This document shows positions 45,634 to 55,010 of a stretch of DNA of 64,000 nucleotides, one piece after another. A model generated the notes under the pieces. That model worked only from the letters and a program-made list of their open reading frames with translations. It searched no databases and had not been told where the DNA came from. Each line of letters begins with the position of its first letter. The stretch's first letter is position 1. The stretch is from Paradevosia shaoguanensis. GTDB taxonomy: Bacteria > Pseudomonadota > Alphaproteobacteria > Rhizobiales > Devosiaceae. The DNA is taken from assembly GCF_016801025.1 (NCBI RefSeq), contig NZ_CP068983.1:1798001-1862000 (forward strand), read 5' to 3'. A program made the translations under genes and the position numbers.

Positions 45634-46356
45634 TTAGGCGACGGCACTTTCCGGCTCGTCCTTGTGGACATATTTCGCCCATAGCGAATCCGGCCCCATA
45701 GTGGCCACGAACGCCTCATGGGCCAAGCGCTCAGCCTCGCTGAGCCGCGGCGACAAAGCCACAGTCCGCTTGGCCGCGGCGACGAAGCCAGTGGTCGTGG
45801 TCGTAACCTCGATCCGTGTTTCCGAAACCAGCTCGAAGCCAACCTGGCGGCCACCAATGAGTTCGAGATAGACCTCAGCCAGGATTTCGCTATCGAGCAG
45901 AGCCCCGTGCAGCGTTCGGCGGGAATTATCGATACCGTAGGTCTTGCAGAGCGCATCAAGGCTCACCCGCGCGCCCGGGAAGACGTTGCGCGCCACCATG
46001 ACCGTATCGATGACCTCATTTCTAAGCGTAGGGCGCTGCGTGCGCTCCAGCTCGGCATTGAGGAAGCCCATATCGAAGGCGGCGTTGTGGATGATGAGCG
46101 TAGCATCGCCGATGAACTCGACGAACTTGTCAGCCACTTCCTTGAAGAGCGGCTTGTCCGAAAGGAATTCATCGGAAAGCCCGTGCACGCGAAAAGCCTC
46201 TTCGGGCATCGAGCGCTCGGGATTGATGTAAAGATGCAGGTTTTTGCCGGTCGGCAGGTGGTTGACGAGCTCGACGCAGCCGATTTCCACGATCCGATCG
46301 CCCGTTGCCGGGTTGAGGCCTGTGGTTTCGGTATCGAGGACGATCTCGCGCATCAT
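45634..46356 (-). CDS. dnaQ: DNA polymerase III epsilon subunit (proofreading exonuclease)
   Basis: 240 residues from ATG 46356, overlapping coaE by four bases; the ATG that directly follows is an equal candidate. DEDDh exonuclease: Exo I VLDTETTGLNP, Exo II IIHNAAFDMGFLN, Exo III with HGALLDSEILAEVYLEL. The C-terminal tail should bind the polymerase. Operon maf-aroE-coaE-dnaQ reads away from the proposed origin. Confidence 0.96.
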   Translation of the reverse strand: MMREIVLDTETTGLNPATGDRIVEIGCVELVNHLPTGKNLHLYINPERSMPEEAFRVHGLSDEFLSDKPLFKEVADKFVEFIGDATLIIHNAAFDMGFLNAELERTQRPTLRNEVIDTVMVARNVFPGARVSLDALCKTYGIDNSRRTLHGALLDSEILAEVYLELIGGRQVGFELVSETRIEVTTTTTGFVAAAKRTVALSPRLSEAERLAHEAFVATMGPDSLWAKYVHKDEPESAVA

Positions 46357-46940
46357 TGCTCTGCGTTCAGTTGTTCAACCAAGGCCCTTACCTCTTCCCA
46401 CACCGCCTCGACTGGGCGGCCGGTATCGAACAGGTAGTCAGCCCGCTTCTTCTTTTCGGCCTGGGGCATCTGCCGAGCAAGGATGGCCTCGAGCTTTTCC
46501 ACGGTCATTCCGGGGCGCTTGAGGGCACGCTCGCGCTGAATGGCCGGATCACACCAGGTCACTGCTATACGGTCGAGCCCATAATCGAACCCGGTCTCGA
46601 AGAGAAGCGGTATATCGACTACTGCCAATTTAGCCCCCGATTCTCGTGCAGAATCAAGGAATGCAGCCAGCTTGCCGCGCACAAGCGGGTGAACGATGGC
46701 TTCGAGTTCACGCAACCTGCCGGGTCGAGCCAGGAGTTGGCGACTCAGTTCCGCCCGATCAATGACGCCATCCCGGACGGCCCCCGGAAATGCCCTTTCA
46801 ACCGGAGCTGCTGCTGCACCAGCGTAGAGCTCATGCACTGCATCGTCGGACGAAAAGACCGGCACGCCCAGATCGGCAAAGGCCTTGAGCGTCGTCGATT
46901 TTCCTGTTGCAATCGAACCGGTAAGGCCGAGGCGCAGCAT
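46353..46940 (-). CDS. coaE: Dephospho-CoA kinase
   Basis: 195 residues from ATG 46940. P-loop GLTGSIATGKSTTLKAF, SSDDAVHELY and the IPLLFETGFDYGLDRIAVTWC region identify CoaE, the last step of coenzyme A synthesis. It starts seven bases after aroE and overlaps dnaQ, an operon order conserved across Hyphomicrobiales. Confidence 0.97.
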   Translation of the reverse strand: MLRLGLTGSIATGKSTTLKAFADLGVPVFSSDDAVHELYAGAAAAPVERAFPGAVRDGVIDRAELSRQLLARPGRLRELEAIVHPLVRGKLAAFLDSARESGAKLAVVDIPLLFETGFDYGLDRIAVTWCDPAIQRERALKRPGMTVEKLEAILARQMPQAEKKKRADYLFDTGRPVEAVWEEVRALVEQLNAEQ

Positions 46941-46947
46941 GATGTGC

Positions 46948-47775
46948 CTAGTGATCCAGCGTTTTCTCAACAGCCGCCCGCAATTCGGGTGTCACGTCCG
47001 GCCTCACGCCGAACCACGCCTCGAATCCCGGCACTGCCTGATGCAGCAACATGCCAAGTCCGTCGACGCTCCGCAAATTTCGCGCTCGGGCGTCGGCGAG
47101 GAGCGGTGTGACAAGCGGCGTATAAACAATATCGGTGACCAGGGCAGTCTGCGGTAGCAGACCCAGATCAAGATCTTCGAAATGGCTGCCATGCATGCCG
47201 ATCGACGAGGTGTTGACGACCAAACCGGCGGACGGCGCCAGCGTAGAAAATTCCGAAAGGGCATGACCGGAAAACTGCGTGCCCATCTCGGCAGCAAGGT
47301 CGCGTGCCTTGTCGACGGTACGGTTGAGAATGGCGATATGCTTCAACCCGCGCTCAGCCAATGCCACGAGCACTGCCCGCGCCGCGCCACCTGCACCGAG
47401 AACAACAGCCTCGCTCAGATCGCGATCCCAGCCTGGCGCCTGTTGATCCAAATTGCCGAGAAAGCCCAGATAGTCGGTATTCGTGCCGCAAACGCGACCG
47501 TTCCTGGCGACCAGGGTATTGACCGCGCCGATACGCCGAGCCAACGGATCAACTTCATCGCAGAGTGCGAAAACGGCTTCCTTGTGAGGGATAGTGACGT
47601 TGCCGCCGGCAAAGGTGCCAGCCCGAAGCTGCGCCACGAATTCGGACAGCGCGTCCGGCGCTACATCGATGGCTTCGTAGCTGCCATCGATCCCATAGGC
47701 CTTGAGCCAGGTGCCATGGATGAGCGGCGAGCGGGAATGGGCGATCGGATGGCCGATAACGAAAGCCTTGATCAC
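46948..47775 (-). CDS. aroE: Shikimate dehydrogenase
   Basis: 275 residues from GTG 47775, overlapping the maf stop by GTGA. IGHPIAHSRSPLIHGTWL, NVTIPHKEAVF with the catalytic Lys, and the NADP-binding VVLGAGGAARAVLVAL loop. Fourth step of the shikimate pathway. Confidence 0.97.
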   Translation of the reverse strand: MIKAFVIGHPIAHSRSPLIHGTWLKAYGIDGSYEAIDVAPDALSEFVAQLRAGTFAGGNVTIPHKEAVFALCDEVDPLARRIGAVNTLVARNGRVCGTNTDYLGFLGNLDQQAPGWDRDLSEAVVLGAGGAARAVLVALAERGLKHIAILNRTVDKARDLAAEMGTQFSGHALSEFSTLAPSAGLVVNTSSIGMHGSHFEDLDLGLLPQTALVTDIVYTPLVTPLLADARARNLRSVDGLGMLLHQAVPGFEAWFGVRPDVTPELRAAVEKTLDH

Positions 47776-48377
47776 CGTTCGGCCCCCTTGAGATATTGCG
47801 GTGCATGGGTGCGCAACGCGGCGAGCAGCGGCAGCAGTGGCAAGCCCAATATGGTGAAATAGTCCCCCGAGATCGATTCGAAGAGTCGCACTGACGGCCC
47901 CTCCAGCCGATAGCCACCGACCGAGGAGAGAACGTCCTCGCCTTCAAGCGCCAGAACTTCCTCGCGCTCTGCATCCGAGAAATCACGCATGGTTAGTTCG
48001 GCACTCTGAACGTGTTCCCAAAGCACTTTTTCGCCACGGACCAGTGCCACGCCGGCATGAAGACGATGCGTCTTACCCTTGAGGTGGCTGAGTTGTTCGG
48101 CCGCTGCTTCCATCGTGTCGGGCTTGTGCAGCAGCGTTTCACCTAAAGCCAGGGTCTGGTCGGCGCCGATGATGATCGAACCGGGCGACTGGTTGGCGAC
48201 GGCTAGTGCCTTGGCACGAGCGAGCAGCAGCGCAACGCTTTCCGCGTCGGCGCCATTCGCAACCGCCTCAGATTCGAGACGACGTTCATCGATCAGGGCA
48301 GGACGGGCATCGAAGGCAACGCGGGCCCCGGAAAGCAGGGCTTTTCGGGCGGGTGACTGAGAGGCAAGGATCAGCAT
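47772..48377 (-). CDS. Maf-like nucleotide pyrophosphatase
   Basis: 201 residues from ATG 48377, with a weak ribosome site; the frame is open 48 codons further, into the proposed origin, but without family similarity. LILASQSPARKALLSGARV, IIIGADQTLALG with the catalytic Asp, and GGYRLEGPSVRLFESISGDY place it in the YceF/YhdE Maf family, which hydrolyses modified or canonical nucleoside triphosphates. First gene leftward from the proposed origin. Confidence 0.93.
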   Translation of the reverse strand: MLILASQSPARKALLSGARVAFDARPALIDERRLESEAVANGADAESVALLLARAKALAVANQSPGSIIIGADQTLALGETLLHKPDTMEAAAEQLSHLKGKTHRLHAGVALVRGEKVLWEHVQSAELTMRDFSDAEREEVLALEGEDVLSSVGGYRLEGPSVRLFESISGDYFTILGLPLLPLLAALRTHAPQYLKGAER

Positions 48378-48387
48378 GGCTGAGAGC

Positions 48388-48396
48388 TTTTCCACA
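48388..48396 (+). other. DnaA-box-like 9-mer TTTTCCACA
   Basis: Eight of nine bases match the consensus TTATCCACA. It lies 11 bases upstream of the maf start codon. Confidence 0.5.
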
Positions 48397-48460
48397 CTGT
48401 TCTCAGTGCCACAAGCAGCAAGCGGTGAAAATGACTCATCATTTCGGGTGAGAGCCGTTT

Positions 48461-48469
48461 TTATCCACC
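48461..48469 (+). other. DnaA-box-like 9-mer TTATCCACC
   Basis: Eight of nine match TTATCCACA. Directly followed by two TCGTCCCCA copies (48470-48478 and 48482-48490) that may be weak DnaA sites. Confidence 0.6.
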
Positions 48470-48533
48470 TCGTCCCCAAATTCGTCCCCAGATGACCCCC
48501 GTCCGGGAGCCTTCGGACCAAAACCGGTAAGAG

Positions 48534-48542
48534 TGTGGAAAA
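48534..48542 (-). other. DnaA-box-like 9-mer (TTTTCCACA on the minus strand)
   Basis: Reads TGTGGAAAA on the plus strand, eight of nine to the consensus, in opposite orientation to the other boxes. Confidence 0.5.
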
Positions 48543-48574
48543 TGAGTTTTGGCGATGGCAGAACGATTCACCGA

Positions 48575-48583
48575 TTATCCCCA
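48575..48583 (+). other. DnaA-box-like 9-mer TTATCCCCA
   Basis: Eight of nine match TTATCCACA; 34 bases to the left of the first CtrA-type box. Confidence 0.55.
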
Positions 48584-48616
48584 GGTCCGGATTCGTCGTC
48601 CAAGCGCCAGAACCCC

Positions 48617-48633
48617 GTTAATACTTCATTAAC
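48617..48633. promoter_or_regulatory. CtrA-type box 1 in the candidate origin
   Basis: GTTAA-TACTTCA-TTAAC: an exact TTAA-N7-TTAAC match. In Caulobacter, CtrA bound to such boxes in the origin blocks replication initiation. Confidence 0.55.
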
Positions 48634-48675
48634 CCGGCCGGTTTGTACGGACTTTGCACCTTCTCCCAGGACGCT

Positions 48676-48692
48676 GTTAACACTTCGTTTAC
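48676..48692. promoter_or_regulatory. CtrA-type box 2 in the candidate origin
   Basis: GTTAA-CACTTCG-TTTAC: one base off TTAA-N7-TTAAC and identical to box 1 at 14 of 17 positions, 59 bases further right. Confidence 0.5.
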
Positions 48693-48807
48693 AAGTTTTC
48701 CTGCGCGCTTTCGTCACCGGACTTGCGGTTGTGGACGGGCGGGAATTGGGGTTAAACACCGCTATGATAATGAAGATACAAAAGAGAAGATTCTCTTCTT
48801 TGAAGGG

Positions 48808-48825
48808 AAGGGGTGTCTCCCCTTG
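48808..48825 (+). promoter_or_regulatory. Hairpin over the hemE ribosome site and start codon
   Basis: AAGGGG (48808-48813), loop TGTCT, CCCCTT (48819-48824). The left arm is the probable ribosome site and the right arm runs into the TTG start codon (48823-48825), so pairing would hide both. A 7-base inverted repeat AAGAGAA-GA-TTCTCTT lies just upstream. Confidence 0.45.
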
Positions 48826-49860
48826 AGTACAGCTCTCAACGGCAAGCCGCTTTTGAAGACGGTGCTCGGCGAGCGCCAGGACCGCCCTCCCGTCTGGATC
48901 ATGCGCCAAGCCGGACGCTATCTTCCCGAGTACCGGGAGACGCGGGCAAAGGCCTCGACCTTCCTCGATCTTTGCTACAATCCGAAACTGGCAACGGAAG
49001 TGACGCTTCAGCCGCTTCGTCGCTTCGATCTTGATGCAGCGATCCTGTTTTCCGATATCCTGGTCATCCCTGATGCCCTTGGTCAGAAAGTGGGCTTTGA
49101 AACGGGCGAAGGCCCGCGGCTCGATCCTTTGGGTGTTGAGGGCATCAGTACCTTGAAGCCCGAAGGCGTGGTAGCGGCCTTGGCGCCGGTGCTTGAGACC
49201 GTTTCGGACGTCAAGGCAGAATTGGCGCCTGAAAAGACGCTTATTGGCTTCTGCGGGTCTCCCTGGACCGTGGCGACCTACATGATCGGCGGCCGCGGCA
49301 CGACAGATCAGGCACCTGCGCGCCTCTTCGCCCTGAGGCACCCGGACGCTTTCAAGGCCCTCATGGATGTGCTGGTCGAAGCCTCGATCGATTATCTCGT
49401 GGCCCAGTTCCGTGCCGGCGCCGACGTCGTGCAGCTCTTCGAAAGCTGGGCACTCAACCTTGATGAAGCGGCTTTCCGTTCTCAGGTGATCGAGCCGAAC
49501 GCGCGTATCGTGGCCGGCGTGCGTACGCAGGTTCCCGACGCACCCATCATAGGCTTCCCCCGCGGCGCGGCCGGCATGATCGCCGCCTATGCCGAGGCGA
49601 CCCAAGTGAATGCCATCGGCCTTGACTATTCGATGCCGACAGGCTTTGCCGACTCCGTCTTGCCCAGGACGCTTGGCGTGCAGGGCAATCTCGATCCGCT
49701 GCGCCTCGTTGCCGGCGGCGAACAGATGGAAATCCGGACGCGGGAGATCATCGCCGGCTTTGCCGGGCGTCCCCATATCTTCAATCTGGGTCATGGCATC
49801 GTGCCGGAAACGCCGATCGACCATGTCGCCCGCCTCATCGACATCGTGAAAGGTCGCTAA
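48823..49860 (+). CDS. hemE: Uroporphyrinogen decarboxylase
   Basis: 345 residues from TTG 48823; no ATG occurs before the conserved core, and the frame further upstream lies in the candidate origin. N-terminal PPVWIMRQAGRYLPEYRE with the catalytic region, FSDILVIPDALGQ, and GHGIVPETPIDHV near the C terminus. Converts uroporphyrinogen III to coproporphyrinogen III in heme synthesis. Its position as the first gene right of the proposed origin is the alphaproteobacterial standard. Confidence 0.97.
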   Translation: MSTALNGKPLLKTVLGERQDRPPVWIMRQAGRYLPEYRETRAKASTFLDLCYNPKLATEVTLQPLRRFDLDAAILFSDILVIPDALGQKVGFETGEGPRLDPLGVEGISTLKPEGVVAALAPVLETVSDVKAELAPEKTLIGFCGSPWTVATYMIGGRGTTDQAPARLFALRHPDAFKALMDVLVEASIDYLVAQFRAGADVVQLFESWALNLDEAAFRSQVIEPNARIVAGVRTQVPDAPIIGFPRGAAGMIAAYAEATQVNAIGLDYSMPTGFADSVLPRTLGVQGNLDPLRLVAGGEQMEIRTREIIAGFAGRPHIFNLGHGIVPETPIDHVARLIDIVKGR

Positions 49861-49863
49861 GCC

Positions 49864-50286
49864 ATGGAATGGGTCAAGGCGTTGCACGTGATCTCGGTCA
49901 TCGCCTGGATGGCCGGCTCGCTCTATCTGCCCAGGCTTTTCGTCTACCACTCGGTAGCCGAAAAGGGCTCGGTCCAGTCCGAAACCTTCAAGGTCATGGA
50001 GCGCCGCCTCTATCGCGGCATCATGACCCCAGCTATGATCGCCAGCTGGATCTTCGGCCTCATCATGGTCTTCAACGGCATGGTGGATTGGTCGTCTGGC
50101 TGGCCCTGGGTAAAGGCCGTCTTCGTGATTGCGCTTTCTGGCTATCACGGCTGGATGGGCGGTTTTCTGCGAGCCTTCCGTGAGGACCGCAACGTCAAGC
50201 CGCAGAAATTCTTCCGGATGATCAACGAAGTGCCCACGCTTCTGATGATTGTCATCGTCATTATGGTTATCGTAAAGCCCTTCTGA
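49864..50286 (+). CDS. hemJ: Protoporphyrinogen IX oxidase HemJ
   Basis: 140 residues from ATG 49864, three bases after hemE. Four hydrophobic segments; EWVKALHVISVIAWMAGSLYLPRLFVYH has the conserved His (residue 8) and Arg of HemJ, and FRMINEVPTLLMIVIVIMVIV ends the protein. Oxidises protoporphyrinogen IX to protoporphyrin IX in the membrane. The hemE-hemJ pair is typical of alphaproteobacteria lacking HemG and HemY. A terminator overlaps its stop. Confidence 0.95.
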   Translation: MEWVKALHVISVIAWMAGSLYLPRLFVYHSVAEKGSVQSETFKVMERRLYRGIMTPAMIASWIFGLIMVFNGMVDWSSGWPWVKAVFVIALSGYHGWMGGFLRAFREDRNVKPQKFFRMINEVPTLLMIVIVIMVIVKPF

Positions 50287-50299
50287 TCGAAGGGCTTTT
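50274..50299 (+). terminator. Terminator of hemE-hemJ
   Basis: AAAGCCCTTC (50274-50283), loop TGATC, GAAGGGCTTT (50289-50298), then T. It includes the hemJ stop codon. A parS-like site begins 10 bases later. Confidence 0.8.
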
Positions 50300-50308
50300 C
50301 GCCTTCCT

Positions 50309-50322
50309 GTTTCACGTGAATC
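50309..50322. other. parS-like site (GTTTCACGTGAATC)
   Basis: One change from the perfect parS. It sits between two terminator-type hairpins (50274-50299 and 50337-50363), about 1.7 kb from the candidate origin. Confidence 0.65.
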
Positions 50323-50336
50323 CCGGCGGCGTTCGC

Positions 50337-50363
50337 AAAAGCCTTGAATCTGACAAGGCTTTT
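50337..50363 (+). terminator. Second terminator-type hairpin between hemJ and rho
   Basis: AAAAGCCTTG (50337-50346) pairs perfectly with CAAGGCTTTT (50354-50363) over AATCTGA. The A-run before and T-run in the stem make it usable in both directions. Confidence 0.75.
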
Positions 50364-50473
50364 CGCTAACTAAATGCCACTCACCCACTGAGTCCGGCCC
50401 GAGCCTGGCCGCCGCCGCGGTGTTTCCCCTCCTTAAAAAAAATCCCACCGACTGTCCCATAGGGTCATCCCGT

Positions 50474-51739
<1,266 letters not shown>

Positions 51740-51754
51740 GAGGCTCTTTCGCCC

Positions 51755-53053
51755 ATGCGTGAAGGCGATACCATTGTCGCCCTCTCGACGGGCAGCCTGC
51801 CTTCGGGCGTTGCGGTCATCCGCCTTTCCGGCCCCGCAACGCCCGAAATCGTCCAGCAACTGCGCGGTGTGCTGCCTAAACCTCGCTTTCTTCACCTCAC
51901 CGAGTTCAGGTTCAAGGACGAAGTCCTTGATTCTGGCCTTTTGGTCTTTTTCCCTGCTCCCCATAGCTTTACTGGCGAAGACTGCGCCGAGTTCCAGGTG
52001 CACGGTTCTCCCGCCGGAGTTCGTGCCATACTGCGGGCCCTCACCGACATCGAAGGCGTTCGTCTCGCCGAAGCCGGCGAGTTTACCCGCCGTGCCTTCG
52101 AAAATGGCAAGCTGGACCTCACCGAAGTCGAGGGTTTGGGTGATCTACTTGAAGCCGAAACCGAAAGTCAGCGCCGCCAGGCCGTCGCCCGTGCCGCTGG
52201 CGGGCTTTCCGATAAGCTCGGAACCTGGCGAGAAACTCTGCTCGATCTGCGCGCCGAAATTGAAGCGCGCCTCGACTTTTCCGACGAGGGCGATGTTTCG
52301 GACGACCTGCCCCCCGATTTTTCGATGTCGCTTCAGGCGCTCAAGGGCGAACTTGAGGCCGCATTGGAAAGCGTTAGTCGCGGACGGATCGTTCGTGAGG
52401 GCGTCCGCGTAGCGCTGGCGGGCGCGCCGAATGCCGGAAAATCCAGTCTTCTCAACGCGCTGGCAAAATCTGAACTCGCCATTGTCACCGACGAACCAGG
52501 GACGACCCGAGATGTACGGGACGTGGCCATCGACCTTGGCGGCCAACTCGTCGTTATCGTCGACATGGCGGGTCTGCGGGAGACGGACAGCAAGGCCGAG
52601 GCGGAAGGCGTGCGTCGCGCCCGGGCGGAGCTCGAAGTTGCCGACCTCGTGTTGTGGCTTCAGGCGCCGGACGGCGCCGCGATCGATTTCCCAGCTACCT
52701 CAGCACCGATCTGGCGGGTGGCGACCAAAGCTGATCTGGCCCCCGGAATCGGGGACCTTTCGATCTCGACCCGAACCGGTGACGGTCTCGATACGCTTAC
52801 AGCTCGACTTTTGGCCTTTGCCCAGGACCTGGCTGGCCACGGCGAGCCCTCTCTCGTCAGTCGCGAGCGCGATCGACTAGGGCTGAGCGCTGCATTGTCC
52901 GAGGTGAGCGCCGCCAGCACGCGCCTTGACGCTTCGGAGATTACGGCCGAGCACCTCCGGCTTGCAGGCGTGGCTCTTGAGCGGTTACTCGGTAGGATCG
53001 ATACGGAAATGGTGCTGGACCGGCTGTTTTCGGCCTTCTGTATCGGGAAATGA
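51755..53053 (+). CDS. mnmE: tRNA modification GTPase MnmE
   Basis: 432 residues from ATG 51755. N-terminal tetrahydrofolate-binding domain (IVALSTGSLPSGVAVIRLSG), G domain with LAGAPNAGKSSLLNAL, DEPGTTRDV and VDMAGLRE, and the C-terminal FCIGK with the catalytic-type Cys. With MnmG it modifies the wobble uridine of certain tRNAs. Its stop codon overlaps a parS-like site. Confidence 0.97.
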   Translation: MREGDTIVALSTGSLPSGVAVIRLSGPATPEIVQQLRGVLPKPRFLHLTEFRFKDEVLDSGLLVFFPAPHSFTGEDCAEFQVHGSPAGVRAILRALTDIEGVRLAEAGEFTRRAFENGKLDLTEVEGLGDLLEAETESQRRQAVARAAGGLSDKLGTWRETLLDLRAEIEARLDFSDEGDVSDDLPPDFSMSLQALKGELEAALESVSRGRIVREGVRVALAGAPNAGKSSLLNALAKSELAIVTDEPGTTRDVRDVAIDLGGQLVVIVDMAGLRETDSKAEAEGVRRARAELEVADLVLWLQAPDGAAIDFPATSAPIWRVATKADLAPGIGDLSISTRTGDGLDTLTARLLAFAQDLAGHGEPSLVSRERDRLGLSAALSEVSAASTRLDASEITAEHLRLAGVALERLLGRIDTEMVLDRLFSAFCIGK

Positions 53054-53065
53054 TTCACGTGAAAC
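53052..53065. other. parS-like site A in the mnmE-mnmG gap
   Basis: GATTCACGTGAAAC, the inverted form of the 26816/50309 variant, one base off perfect. It shares two bases with the mnmE stop and is part of an 18-base repeat TGATTCACGTGAAACAAT (53051-53068). Confidence 0.7.
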
Positions 53066-53100
53066 AATCGCGGTCACATGCCTGTGGTCGCGCTGGCATT

Positions 53101-53114
53101 GATTCACGTGAAAC
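53101..53114. other. parS-like site B in the mnmE-mnmG gap
   Basis: Same GATTCACGTGAAAC, 49 bases after site A and in the same orientation; the 18-base repeat recurs at 53100-53117. It ends 33 bases before the mnmG start. Confidence 0.7.
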
Positions 53115-53147
53115 AATGCCCTAAACCGCCGGCTTCCGGAGAAGATC

Positions 53148-55010
53148 ATGAGTGACTACGGCGTCATCGTTGTGGGGGGTGGACACGCTGGCTGCGAGGC
53201 TGCGGCCGCGGCGGCGCGTCTGGGTGTTCCCACTGCGCTCATCACCCACAAGTTTGCCACTATCGGCGAGATGAGCTGCAACCCCGCCATCGGTGGTCTG
53301 GGCAAGGGACACCTCGTCCGCGAAATTGATGCTCTCGATGGCCTCATGGGTCGCGTTGCTGACCTCGCCGGAATCCAGTTTCGTGTTCTCAACCGTCGCA
53401 AGGGACCTGCCGTTCGCGGTCCGCGCGCCCAGGCTGACCGCAGGCTCTATCGCGAGGCCATGCAGGCGGCGATTTCCGCCCAGGCCGATCTTGAAGTGAT
53501 CGAAGGCGAAGTCGATGATCTCATCGTTGCTAACGGCACGGTTACCGGCGTCAAGCTTCTTGACGGCCGGACCTTCTCCACAAAAGCCGTCGTTCTCACC
53601 ACCGGTACGTTCCTACGAGGCCTTATCCATCGTGGTGAGGAAACCACGCCTGCAGGCCGACTCGGCGAAAAGCCGGTGCTTGGTCTCTCGACCCGTCTCG
53701 AAGCTCTCGGTCTACGGCTTGGACGTCTCAAGACCGGAACGCCGGCACGTCTCGATGGCCGCTCGATCGACTTTACGATCCTCGAGGAGCAGCAGGGTGA
53801 TGACCCGCCGGAAGCCTTCTCGGCGCTGACGCGCGCCATCACGACGCCGCAGGTTTCGTGCTTCATCACCCGCACCACCGAGGAAACGCATCGGATTATC
53901 GCTGACAATATCCATCGTTCGGCTATGTATTCGGGTCGCATCCAGAGTCGCGGCCCCCGTTATTGCCCGTCGATCGAAGACAAAATCGTCCGCTTCGCCG
54001 ATCGCGGCAGCCACCAGATCTTCCTCGAACCGGAAGGCCTCGACGATCCCACGATCTATCCGAACGGCCTTTCGACGTCGTTGCCGGCCGACGTGCAAGA
54101 AGCCTTCCTGCGCTCAATGCCGGGTCTTGAGAACGTGGTCATCTTCCGTCCGGGTTATGCCATCGAATATGACCATGTCGATCCACGCGAGTTGAAGGCG
54201 ACGCTCGAGCTCAAGCGTCTGCCCGGTCTTTACCTAGCCGGCCAGATCAACGGCACGACTGGCTACGAGGAAGCCGGCGCCCAAGGCCTGCTGGCCGGCG
54301 CCAATGCCGGACTCTCCGCCAAGGGCGTCGCACAAATCGTGCTGTCACGCACGGAAAGCTATCTTGGCGTGATGGTGGACGATCTCGTCACGCGCGGCGT
54401 CAGCGAACCCTACCGGATGTTTACCTCGCGCGCGGAGTTCCGTCTGCACCTGCGTTCTGACAATGCAGATCAGAGGCTCACGGAGCTTGGCATGGAAACT
54501 GGTCTGGTAGGCGAAGAGCGCGCAAGTGCTTATCAGGCCAAGAGAAATCAACTCGTCAAGGGTCTTGACCTCCTGAGATCGTTGTCGGCTACGCCGACCG
54601 AAGCTCGCAAGGCAGGCTTTGCGGTCAATGCCGACGGCAAGGCTCGCAGCGCCTTCGATCTACTGTCCTATCCCGACGTCGAGATCGCCGACATTGCCCG
54701 GGCCTGGCCGCAAATCGCCGCGCTGCCGGCCCCAATCCTGGAGCAATTGTCGATCGATGCGCAGTACGCTGTGTATCTCGATCGACAGCGCGCCGATATC
54801 GAAGCGGTGAAGCGCGATGAGAGCCGGGCTATCCCGGACTGGGTGGATTATCATTCCATTCCCGGCCTCTCGATGGAGCTGCGGCAGAAGTTCGCCACGC
54901 ATCGGCCATCGACCATTGCGCAAGCACAGGCCATCGATGGGGTCACCCCCGCTGCAATCACTCTCCTGCTGTCGGTGATTCGCCGCGGCGGCATGGCGAA
55001 GGCCAGCTGA
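53148..55010 (+). CDS. mnmG: tRNA uridine-5-carboxymethylaminomethyl modification enzyme MnmG
   Basis: 620 residues from ATG 53148. FAD-binding [20 protein letters not shown] at the N terminus, [21 protein letters not shown] split over two blocks, and a [13 protein letters not shown] region. Works with MnmE on tRNA wobble uridine 34. Its stop overlaps the rsmG start by one base (TGATG). Confidence 0.98.
   Translation: MSDYGVIVVGGGHAGCEAAAAAARLGVPTALITHKFATIGEMSCNPAIGGLGKGHLVREIDALDGLMGRVADLAGIQFRVLNRRKGPAVRGPRAQADRRLYREAMQAAISAQADLEVIEGEVDDLIVANGTVTGVKLLDGRTFSTKAVVLTTGTFLRGLIHRGEETTPAGRLGEKPVLGLSTRLEALGLRLGRLKTGTPARLDGRSIDFTILEEQQGDDPPEAFSALTRAITTPQVSCFITRTTEETHRIIADNIHRSAMYSGRIQSRGPRYCPSIEDKIVRFADRGSHQIFLEPEGLDDPTIYPNGLSTSLPADVQEAFLRSMPGLENVVIFRPGYAIEYDHVDPRELKATLELKRLPGLYLAGQINGTTGYEEAGAQGLLAGANAGLSAKGVAQIVLSRTESYLGVMVDDLVTRGVSEPYRMFTSRAEFRLHLRSDNADQRLTELGMETGLVGEERASAYQAKRNQLVKGLDLLRSLSATPTEARKAGFAVNADGKARSAFDLLSYPDVEIADIARAWPQIAALPAPILEQLSIDAQYAVYLDRQRADIEAVKRDESRAIPDWVDYHSIPGLSMELRQKFATHRPSTIAQAQAIDGVTPAAITLLLSVIRRGGMAKAS

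Larger units (their letters stand above)
48378..48822. other. oriC: Candidate chromosomal replication origin (oriC) between maf and hemE
   Basis: A 445-base non-coding region between divergent genes. It holds DnaA-box-like 9-mers with one mismatch (48388, 48461, 48534, 48575), a pair of TCGTCCCCA repeats 12 bases apart (48470, 48482), two CtrA-type boxes (48617-48633, 48676-48692), GANTC methylation sites at 48433, 48565, 48590 and 48789, and an A/T-rich end near hemE. Origins of Caulobacter and Sinorhizobium are known to lie next to hemE. The parAB/parS cluster begins within 9 kb. Function is inferred. Confidence 0.72.

Noticed and set aside
49885-49890. CACGTG core in hemJ considered as parS
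   Set aside because: Flanks (TTG and ATC) do not continue the palindrome; it is ordinary coding sequence.
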